A stretch of DNA of 64,000 nucleotides from Gyromitra esculenta (Eukaryota; Ascomycota; Pezizomycetes; Pezizales; Discinaceae), in NCBI GenBank assembly GCA_038503075.1, contig JBCAML010000003.1:2914001-2978000 (forward strand), in the 5' to 3' direction. Under the pieces are notes generated by a model. The model was not told the DNA's origin, ran no database searches, and worked only from the letters and a program-made list of their open reading frames with translations. Positions 55,561 to 64,000 of the stretch are shown here, piece by piece. The position numbers were made by a program, and so were the translations under genes. Position 1 is the stretch's first letter. Each line of letters starts with the position of its first letter.

Positions 55561-58500
55561 TTTGAAGGATAATTAAGCGATTGAAGATCAAGAAAAGAGT
55601 GCTACGGTATGTGAAGATAATAAAGGTTGATGCGCGAGGAGGGGTTGTGACGATATGTTATGTTGAAAAAGAGACAGGAGGAGGGGTAAAAAATTATGGT
55701 GGGGTCGGAGTGCCTATAGTGGGTCACTAGAGACTTTGTGCTGGATGCATCCACCGAGACGGTTGTGCGCCAAGGGACACTAAAATGAAGCTCGAGCCTC
55801 AGTTTGCCACCAAAAGTTGATCACTGTTGTAACGGATTTTGTATGGGAACAAGAATAAACACCCTAAGCCAACAATTTCTCATACAATACTGAAGCTTCC
55901 TAAAGGGTTTGTACATATGGGGAGGGGTTATTGTGGTCTTAGCTATTAATAATAAAAACTCCAACCGAAAAATCTTTTGATTTTGCTGAGCTGTAATGAC
56001 CAAAAGTGGTGGAGGTCAAATTCGGTGATTTGACATATAATGTGGAGTCAAACACTAGATGTTACAACGTATACCAAGATCATGTCGAACCCCTAGAGAG
56101 GACGCCGGATGTTGTAGCGCAAAGTCTCTACGACCGTCAATTTCTGACTAGGCACCAACCCCACTTCACATAACATACACCCGAACAGCAGGTTCTTTGC
56201 TGTAAAATCAGTGACATTCCAAAACTCATGGGAAGAAAGCTTATCCATAGCTCCGTACATTTTCTTTTCAACAGGGCATTTCCATGGACGTGACCGCTAT
56301 GCATAAATAGGCCCATCATCCCCTCATCCCACAAATCGCCGGCAAAGAGTATAAATAGTGGCTTATGAAGCCCTGCGACCATAAGGTTTGCTGGAAACTG
56401 TTATGGTTCCTATTTATTTCGTCCTTAGCTCCCTAGGATTACTTCTTTTCTCTATTCGCTAGCAGGAACCCTAATAAGATGAACAGTATCGCAAAGTTTT
56501 AGTATCGGAGACCTACTATTGAGACAGGGATCTGAGCCGAACAAAAAGTTATCTCGTAGTGCCTCAGCTTGATAGATTCCCTGTGGCCATTGCCCCGGTG
56601 TCATATTCTTTGAAATAAAGGGGTCAGACGGTAACGATATGAACGACTTGCTGACTCCCCAAAAAACTCTCACAACAAAATACTGCCAGGGCCTTACATA
56701 TAGTTCATCCCAGCTCAGCCATATTGAACCTAGTCTCTGCAGCTACATCCAAAGAAAAGTGTAGAAGAAACTACTAAAGCAACCTACATCAATTTTGCAA
56801 ATGCTCGCAACTGCTAGTCTTACTTCTGCAAAAAACTGGTATCAATCGCTTCATATGCGTTTCCAAGGACTGATTGCCGGTAATTAAAATTTAGAAAAAT
56901 CACTTCTCCATCCTTTCAGATACTTTTAAACGCCTCAAAGTTCAGTTTTTTTTATCGGGATTCTCTAGACCATCTCTCTACATGCCTTCAATCAACAGGG
57001 TCACAATCGCTATTAAGATCTACGATGGGGCACTCTCTGAGTTTGGCTATGGCGAGTTCAGCGATGGGAAGAGCTGCTACATCCCAAGTTCTGGTTGTGC
57101 TGTATGTCGAATGAACCCCTTCCCTGCAAAATTGCTAGCGTGGAGTTCTACATTGACAATCGGTGAGTCGATGCCCAATTTCTCCTCTCACGGAAGAATA
57201 CCAACATTCCAGTCATTGGCCCTATTGATTCAACGATAAGATCGTAGGAGGGGGTGGGGCGATAGACGATGAAAGGGCGGAGGTTGTTTAGAGGAGTGAG
57301 GTCTTTTTCGCTCTAATCAAACATAGAAAACGTACCGTGACCTGCCACTCAACAAAGCGTGCGTTAAGATCAGCGATGGTAAACCAATGCAGCATAATTG
57401 ATTCCAAAATATTTCGATCCGAGAGATGCCTGAATAGGCTGGTGCGATGGCGCCTGACGAGTTTGGCCATCCTTCAGCAATAATTAAATCGTTAAAGAGT
57501 CGGCGCATCAGTCGCATTGCAAGGCTCGCGGTAAGAATGGAAGCCTCCTCACAAAGCGATTCTGTGTGAAGGGTCTAGATCTAGAAGGCATACAATTGGC
57601 ATGACTCAAATTCGATTTCTGTTCGCGGGATCACCTAATAGCGAAATTTAATCTTGATTACCGTAATATCTCGGCGATACCGAACGGGGCCGGGTGGGTG
57701 TTGGAAATTGGCCCAGATCATGATTGGTTAAATGAACATCATGATCATTGAGCTATGGTTTTTGTTTTTGTTTAAATCAATTGATTATTGTTTCTACTTG
57801 TGGCGAGAATAAATTCCCACGGATGGCAACCACCAATTAATGTATAGAATATGATAAAACTGTCAAACACCTCCAGAAGTAACTTAAATGAAGGCTGTTA
57901 AAAATCAAGATATACTACTTGGTAAGGAAAGACCTTTGGACATGAAAAAAACTACAAAACAGCTGTGGATTGAGGTAGGAGGCAATCCTAGCAAGGACTA
58001 AAATATGCCTATAAGGCCCCCTCTAGGGGGGTTTAAACTCTGTTTTGAAGATGAGGAGTATTTATCAATTGTATTTGTCTACCCTTTGCTTTTATTTTTT
58101 GTTGCTAGTGTTGTGGTTGTTGTGTTTTTCAATCTTTGTTCTCTTTTTGGTATTGTGACAAAGCAGGTGTGGGAACTTATTCTTGCTGCAAGTAGGTACC
58201 GTACTATTTGGCCAGTAAGCTTGTGGGATTTTAGCAGGGTAGAGAGAAAACACCACAATGGTAATTGGCCAAAAAAGACTTGGCAGTAACAGAAAGCCAT
58301 AACAAAATGAAGAGAAATTGTCGATGTGATAAATGGGCTGTGATCTAGGAAAACCGTGCTTGTAGGGCATAACTTAAGCAAGGTTTTCCCAGATTGTCAC
58401 CCAAATGCAAATTGAAAAACTACCTTTACTGTGCTAGAATAAAAATTAAAAATTAAGTCTAAGGTGAATCATCTGAATCTATATACTTGCCTTCTTCATC

Positions 58501-58595
58501 CTCTTTGTCTAGGTCTGCAAGTTGTTTTTCAGCTTCCTCCGCAATCACAGAGTCAAATAAATCATGCCCCAAGCCCAAGCCTGAGTCCCACTTTA
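55561..58595. other. Intergenic region, no supported gene
   Basis: 55561-55700 is the eEF1B-alpha upstream region. A frame at 56982-57239 (plus) starts MPSINRVTIAIKIYDGALSEF, slightly like a DUF7918-type fungal protein, but no consistent exon structure was found. At about 57755-57800 a diverged LINE 3' tail remains (TTTGTTTAAATCAATTGATT). The rest shows nothing recognisable. Confidence 0.4.
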
Positions 58596-58706
58596 TGTAA
58601 GACCGGTACTTCTTACCGCACAGGAAATCTCCAAGAAGCTTTAGATAACAATCTATACGCTATAACCTGCCCGGTTGCTATTCGCAACACAATACACAGG
58701 CGCAAG

Positions 58707-60700
58707 CATCCTCCGTCCCCGCTACAACCTCTTCGATTGAAAGTTCACCACCACCTTTTGCATTGTAACGGCGTTACACACAGCCAAAAGTCTTTACCAC
58801 TTCGGCCTCATTTCATTACCCCGCTCCTAAAAACAAGTTGGATCCTTGTTTTAACAACACCACTCCGATTGCATGTCTTCAGAAGACACAGCAAGAATCT
58901 TCACACCTCTCTTCCCCTCTCCAAAGAGGTGAAGCCTCTACCACTCCTGCTTCCTCCGCAACTGCCATGGCGGAATCAAGAACCCCCTCACCAGCGAAAC
59001 GGCAGAGAGCCGACACCTCTCCTCCATCACCACCTGTCTTCTCCCACCCCACTAATTGGATTTCTATAGTCCAAAATAAGGATAACGGGATCACAGGAGC
59101 CCCCATGACCCTCAAGACAGTTTGTCAGTTCCTAACAAGGGCTGACGAACTGAATCTCACCCACTTCACTTCCCTCCTTAACATGATTCAGCATCTACAA
59201 AGCGAGGTCACCCTACTGAAAGAGGCTGCTAAGAGTCCAGCACCTCTCCCAGACATGTTTTCAGAGTCTCCAACTCTAAGCAAACAAGAGCGCATGCACC
59301 TTCTCACAGTAGGGAAAGCAGCGCCCCAAGCACCACCTGCACCACCAAGTGCTCCTCCTGCTCCTGCACCTGCTGCTGCAATTCCTGCTCCTCCTGCCCC
59401 AAAGCCTTTGCAATGGGCACCGGTGGCCGCCAGCAAACCCAAGAGAAAACCCCAACCAGCAAAGGCCAAACAGGCTGCAAACGCTCCTGCTCCTAAGACG
59501 TCATCTTCCTCTGCCTCAACATCTCCCACCATGTGCGCTCGTTGTTTGATCGTCAAACGCGACGGCACTCCCCTTTCTCAGGGGTCACCCACGGAACTCA
59601 GAGACAAACTCAACTCTGCCATTGGTTCCATCACCATCCAGTCTGTGGCAATAGACACACATTCCCAGAATGTGTCATTGACAGTCATGAACAACATGTT
59701 TGCCAACACCCACTACAGGAAAGTTGGCCAATTTCTTCACCTAATCCCAGGAGCTCGCTCCCTACACCTTGACGAACCATTACACCAACTTGTTGTACAT
59801 GGTATTCCCACCTCTATGGAGCCCTCTGCCATTCAGCAAGAACTCTGCAACTTCAACCCCGGCCTCATTATGGACATTCCCCCCAGATGGCTCACTCTAC
59901 CTGAAAAACGAAGAGGGAAAACAGTTTCCTCAATTGTTATCACACTCTCTGGCCCCAAAGCTAATGAGATCGCCAACCGCACTCGTTTATCTGCCTTTTC
60001 TACCACTGTTAGATCTGAACGCAAACTCCGCTTTGGACCCTCCACCCAGTGCTCCCAATGCCACAAATTTGGACACCACACAAACAAATGCCCCAATCAA
60101 CCATGCTGTTGCTGGTGTGTTGGACTTCATCCTACTGCTGCTCATAGCTGCCCCACACTCTCTTGCTCAACTAAAGGCCGCCCCTGCTCTCACACTCTTG
60201 TCAAGTGTTTTAACTGCGACTGACCCCATGAGTCACACCTGAACAGCTGCCCATCACGCCCTTATAAAGCCTCACCGCCCCCTCCGGCAGATGATCAGAT
60301 GGACCTCTAGGTCATTTTACTTATACTTGTTCAACCCCAACTACCCTTGATTGGAATCTTTTCCTGGCTGATTTTTACTTCCGCTGTGGCTTTACTGTGG
60401 ACCTACTTCTATTGTTTCTCATTGTTTTTTTAGCTGTTGTTTGCAAGTCTCTTTACTTTTACAGGCATTTGTTGTCAATTTTTCCCTGCACCGTTAAGTC
60501 GTTCATCGCAGGAACATTGTCTTGTTCTGTCGGAAGTAATTGGTTTGCTTTTCTTTTGTGTTCTCTTATGTTACCCAGGCGGATAAGGGTGTTTATTTGG
60601 TGGGGATAGGTTTTTTGACTTCATAACCTTTGTGTTGCATAAGCGGTTTTGTACCTAGAAACAATAATCAAATGATTTAAACAAAAAAAAAAAACAAAAA
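58707..60700 (+). mobile_element. ORF1-only LINE, full-length copy with 15-bp TSD
   Basis: Flanked by ATACACAGGCGCAAG (58692-58706 and 60701-60715). It begins CATCCTCCGTCCCCGCTAC and ends with GTACCTAGAAACAATAATCA, TTTAAAC and an A tail. Only 2.0 kb: ORF1 and a 3' untranslated region of about 0.45 kb, with no endonuclease or reverse transcriptase. The clean duplication shows it was mobilised as this short form. Confidence 0.88.
58967..60223 (+). CDS. LINE ORF1 of the ORF1-only family (gag-like, 418 aa)
   Basis: ATG at 58967 sits in GCCATGG. The N-terminus MAESRTPSPAKRQRADTSPP is basic and disordered, followed by a helical segment (LLNMIQHLQSEVTLLKEAAK) that may trimerise. A Pro/Ala/Lys-rich linker comes next, then an RRM-like core (MCARCLIVKRDG to RRGKTVSSIVITLSG). 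The C-terminus has zinc knuckles CSQCHKFGHHTNKC, CCWCVGLHPTAAHSC and the start of KCFNCD. The frame stops at TGA 60221-60223 in the middle of the last knuckle. The following codons would continue PHESHLNSCPS in the same frame, so this is probably a nonsense mutation about 30 codons early. It probably binds its own RNA; a reverse transcriptase must come from another element. Confidence 0.82.
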   Translation: MAESRTPSPAKRQRADTSPPSPPVFSHPTNWISIVQNKDNGITGAPMTLKTVCQFLTRADELNLTHFTSLLNMIQHLQSEVTLLKEAAKSPAPLPDMFSESPTLSKQERMHLLTVGKAAPQAPPAPPSAPPAPAPAAAIPAPPAPKPLQWAPVAASKPKRKPQPAKAKQAANAPAPKTSSSSASTSPTMCARCLIVKRDGTPLSQGSPTELRDKLNSAIGSITIQSVAIDTHSQNVSLTVMNNMFANTHYRKVGQFLHLIPGARSLHLDEPLHQLVVHGIPTSMEPSAIQQELCNFNPGLIMDIPPRWLTLPEKRRGKTVSSIVITLSGPKANEIANRTRLSAFSTTVRSERKLRFGPSTQCSQCHKFGHHTNKCPNQPCCCWCVGLHPTAAHSCPTLSCSTKGRPCSHTLVKCFNCD

Positions 60701-61524
60701 ATACACAGGCGCAAGTCCTAACTGCTTCTTATGAACCGCTAAAAGATAACCGTAGAGTTCAAAGTAGGGATCGAGCAAAGTTCCGTGAAGAACTTCTGAT
60801 AGTAAGGTTTTAATAACTAACGCTGAAGGGTCCTTGGCCCTGGGTATAGTTTAATATCACTTGCTGTGCTTGTTTGGTATCGTGTTCGTTCGAATATACT
60901 CTTCGTCTAACCAATCTGGAAGGACGAGGTCTGTTGTGGACGCGTCGTGACTTTGAGGTTCTTGTCGCGTGAAGCAACAACAAAGTCTCTTGAAGAAATA
61001 AAGGATTCTTTGCATGAAGAAAGTATTACTTGAAGATGAAACGAACGCAGGACCTTGAGAGTATGAATGAAAGTCGTATACCGCTAAGCTATACAATATA
61101 ATATTGATAAGGCTTGTTCTTCGTCGCGAATGATCAGGAAGAAGACCCTTCTCAACGGTAGAACACTGGACTACTTATAGTAGTCAAGCGTCGAATACAA
61201 AGGCTATGTAATAACATGAACTAACATGAAAAAATCCCATAGACCCTGAACGCTTTCCTTCGCTCCTACCCCTCTCATTATCGTATGGCATGATTGTCAG
61301 AATTAACTGGCGACGCAACATATAAGCGAATCGGGGAAGTGTCGATCGAAAGAGTTGGCCATTGATGACACAAGGAAACCAAACATCCAATCCGAAGCTT
61401 ATTAATAATCAATCAATATTAATATTAACAGACAGGGTCGGGGATTAAACGCTAGTCCATATGTGCGCATCGTAAGTGAACTCAAGTCGTAACCAACTAA
61501 GCAACCAATAGGTATAACACTTTA

Positions 61525-61946
61525 GTTCACCCACACCAGTCTTCGCATATTTACCTAAATTACAGTCTAAGCCCCCTTATCTCCAGTCCCAAATTTCCAA
61601 TTTCTCAAGCCTTTTAACTATAATATAAGTATCATATGAACCATCTATTGCAAGAGTAATACCAACATGACAAAAGGAATTGATAATGAGTTGGCTTTTT
61701 TCTTTGTGTAGTTAGTCCCAGGCATCTCCCACAATCCATGTCATAAGTTTTGGAATTAGGCTTTCTTGATATTGTAGGAACTAGTTTGGGTTAGCTTATT
61801 ACATGACTAAGCATGTTAGTGTGAATAGTTTTATATATATAGACTTCAACGGTCATCTATTTTGGATTGCTTGCTCTATTCAATCAATTGATTCTTGTTA
61901 CACAGTATAAGCTCTTCGTACTTCAACAGGTTATGAGCCCTCTACG
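61525..61946. other. AT-rich spacer
   Basis: No gene or repeat recognised between the LTR at 58596-61519 and the copia LTR. Confidence 0.4.
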
Positions 61947-62333
61947 TGTAACGGGGGAAGTCCTACTGCTTTGTAGTGGGAATAGGTATTGGAATACAGC
62001 CGTTGCAAATACTAGAAATCAGGTTGAGATGTCAAGAGTATTTTCATGCAAGGTACTTAATAATCTTAAGGGCTCTACTTGGTAGTATTCTGCCTGATGA
62101 GACTGGGAAGAGCAACAGGAGGCGGGGTCATGCACTATCTTTATAGTGCTGCTGGCTCGCCGTCCTCTTTCTGTTCTACTCTGCTGGGGGCCCGTCAAGA
62201 CCCTGAGAACATGCCAAGCTGTTGCGGGCGGGGCAGCTCAGGATTCAACAAATGATCACTTCGGTGCTCTCTGGCATTCCAAGGTTGTTCTGTCCAGTTA
62301 GACCTTCTAGAGCTGCCAGCTGCATGCCATCTC
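61947..62333 (+). repeat. Ty1/copia LTR, 5' part
   Basis: It starts TGTAACGGGGG and matches the solo LTR at 32414-33150 in reverse. Interrupted at 62334 by another LTR; the remaining 3' part is not seen before the window ends. Confidence 0.75.
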
Positions 62334-63134
62334 TGTATAAAACCGGTACTTCTTACCGCACAGGAAATCTCCGAGAAGCATTAGATAACAATCTAGACGC
62401 TATAACCTGCCCGGTTGCTATCCACAACACAATACACAGGCGCAAGCCCTAACTGTTTCTTATGAACCACTAAAAGATAATCATAGGGTTCAAAGTAGGG
62501 ATCGAGCAAAGTTCCGTGAAGAACTTCTGATAGTAAGGTTTAATAACTAACGCTGAAGGGTTAAGGCCTTGCTAAGCGAGATAAAAGTAATTCACAAGTA
62601 ATAGAGTCAATTGCACGGAAGTGCTTTTGCTAGAAACAATATAATATTGATAAGGCTCGTTCTTCGTCGCTAATGATCCGGCTCAGAGTTTACATCCACT
62701 GCAAGAGTATTTATAATGCCTCCTCTCTACTATGTTTGGGTATATTGTGATGTAGAGGCGCTAACTACTATGACAGCGTAAAACCACTCTGCCTTATCTC
62801 CATGCCCGATACCCCATTGAGTTCCATAGCCTCGATCCGCGATTCTCCGAGCGGTATGCATGTCAGTAAGACAGGAGTTACGTATTCGTCTTCATTGTGT
62901 TCATCTCCTCAAGACGATCATTTCGCCTAACCGAATTGTTGTGTAGAATTGCGCCCCCTTATCTTTGTCAGTCTGTAACTCTGCCAGTTTTGGTCCAATT
63001 TGCAATCTGTTTGAACCACAGCGAAGCCAGGCACTTCCCCTACATACCCTCCGGGTCCCATTCCGCCAGACGGTTTTGCTTGACGGCCTAGGGGTTACTT
63101 TTGCCCTCCGGGACAGGTCTTTTCTGGTGCTGTC
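62334..63134 (+). repeat. TGTAAGACC-family LTR, 5' part
   Basis: It starts TGTATAAAACCGGTACTTC and is closely similar to 36392-37610 without the nested gypsy LTR (62480 region reads GATAATCATAGGG), so it shows a site that was never filled. It is cut at 63134 by a gypsy LTR fragment. Confidence 0.8.
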
Positions 63135-63342
63135 TCTCACGGTTCTGTCTCTTGTTAAGCCCTTCAGTATCCCTGAAGGTGAGCAGTGCTACTTAAGCGA
63201 GATACAAACATGTTTGAGGAATGCGAGGATTCTACAAGTTCTACGTGAGATCTAACTCTAGGCAAGATAAATGCAGCGAGAGTAAACAGCGACAGCAAGG
63301 GTTCTGAGTCTCAAGGAGTGAGGTTTTCATCAAGCTCTCGGG
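63135..63342 (-). repeat. gypsy LTR fragment
   Basis: It starts TCTCACGG with an intact GGATA-loop hairpin, but homology ends near 63310, before the TATA region. Truncated by the LINE insertion that follows. Confidence 0.7.
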
Positions 63343-64000
63343 TTTTTTTTTTTTTTGTTTAAATCATTTGATTATTGTTTCTAGGTACAAAACCGCTTAT
63401 GCAACACAAAGGTTATGAAGTCAAAACACCTATCCCCAGCAGTAACCATCCACGCCCCAGGATAACAGAGAAAAGAGACAAAGAAAAATAAGTAAACCAA
63501 ACCTATTTCACGGATGAAACTGGGTAATGGGTTAAGGTGAAGTTGTTGGTAGAAACGAAGGGTCGCTAGGATATAATGGCTTTGTTGTTCGGTTGTTTCT
63601 CGGTTATTGTGAGGTTGTTGTTTGTGTTACAGGAAAGTGGGGTATTTAAGCAAAGGATTTTGGTCGTTGTGGTTTCTCTTCTTCTTTCTTTCCTTAAGCA
63701 ACGTTCTCGTTTACCTTCTCCTGTATTTGTCGGAATACTATCTCGGTTCTAACTCAGAACCCTCGCTGTCGCTGTCCACTTCGCTGCACTTATCTCGCCT
63801 TGAGATAGAACCCTCGTAGAACTTGTAGAAACACTGCACTCCTTGAACGTGTTAGTACCTCGCTTAAGTAGTACTGCTCACCTTCAGGGATACTGAAGGG
63901 CTTAACGAGGGACTGAACCGTGAGAACCTATAGGCGGGCCTATAGGGAAGTGACCCCAATGATCATAACAATGATCCCGCTATAAATAACTTTAACGAGT
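63343..64000 (-). mobile_element. LINE 3' end (same family as 33880-41522), continues beyond window
   Basis: A T run then TTTGTTTAAATCATTTGATT, with text nearly identical to 33880-34550: CCAAACCTATAGG, GTGACCCCAATGATCATAAC. Interrupted by a gypsy solo LTR at 63506-63925. Confidence 0.8.
63506..63925 (+). repeat. gypsy solo LTR with TSD ACCTA
   Basis: It runs TTTCACGG...CCGTGAGA, with ACCTA at 63501-63505 and 63926-63930. The empty site is visible at about 34463 (CCAAACCTATAGG). The hairpin and TATA-like GTATTTAAG are intact. Confidence 0.88.

Larger units (their letters stand above)
58596..61519 (+). repeat. TG...CA solo LTR (TGTAAGACC family) with TSD CTTTA, split by a LINE
   Basis: It starts TGTAAGACCGGTACTTC at 58596 and ends GGTATAACA at 61519. 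CTTTA is duplicated at 58591-58595 and 61520-61524. Removing the LINE at 58707-60700 and its duplication leaves about 0.9 kb. The first part is close to 36392-37760; the part after about 60840 is diverged, with shared motifs such as ATATAATATTGATAAGGCT. Confidence 0.8.

Noticed and set aside
56982..57239. Possible DUF7918-like small gene
   Set aside because: Only the first 40 residues resemble the family, and no intron set gave a consistent continuing frame.
57755..57800. A further full LINE
   Set aside because: Only a diverged tail motif is present, with no ORF or target duplication.
1..64000. CRISPR arrays, tRNA and rRNA genes
   Set aside because: No regularly spaced repeats with unique spacers, and no recognisable tRNA or rRNA sequence, were found by reading. 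The genome is eukaryotic, so CRISPR is not expected.

Overview
The window is a piece of a fungal nuclear genome, most likely a filamentous ascomycete (Pezizomycotina). The evidence is short GT-AG introns of about 50-70 bp, a Pezizomycotina-type 14-3-3 family gene, a GH17 cell-wall glucanase, an eight-exon eEF1B-alpha gene, a chromodomain Ty3/gypsy element, Tad-like LINEs and many small MITEs. A transposon-rich pezizomycete such as a truffle relative would fit, but the species cannot be fixed from the sequence.

Positions 1-42,000 are a transposon graveyard. Its core is two copies of one 9.7 kb Helitron in inverted, tail-to-tail orientation (1941-11641 on +, 18752-28479 on -), separated by about 7.1 kb of older debris. 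Each copy has a Rep/PIF1-helicase gene, a five-exon accessory gene of unknown function, and, on the opposite strand, a gene for a TET/JBP-like 2-oxoglutarate/Fe(II) dioxygenase with a long Ser-Ala-rich N-terminus. All three genes read as open in the right-hand copy. The left-hand copy has frameshifts in the helicase and dioxygenase genes. Both copies end in CTAG followed by a host T and start after a host A, and the 5' end can fold into a hairpin.

The debris around them holds solo LTRs of a chromodomain gypsy family (TTTCACGG...CCGTGAGA, 5-bp target duplications), Ty1/copia LTRs and pol remnants, a third LTR family (TGTAAGACC...ATAACA), a Plavaka-like DNA transposase relic, a nearly full-length LINE (33880-41522) carrying three LTR insertions, and an ORF1-only LINE family in several copies. 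Nested insertions give a relative order of events.

From about 42 to 57 kb the window is gene-bearing: a GH17 glucanase, a 14-3-3 family protein, a hypothetical protein, a small membrane protein and eEF1B-alpha, all on the minus strand. MITEs with TA-type ends are scattered between them. From 58.6 kb to the end the sequence returns to nested LTRs and LINEs.

The most notable system is the Helitron that carries its own TET/JBP-like dioxygenase. This could allow an element to modify methylated DNA, including its own, but that role is inference.
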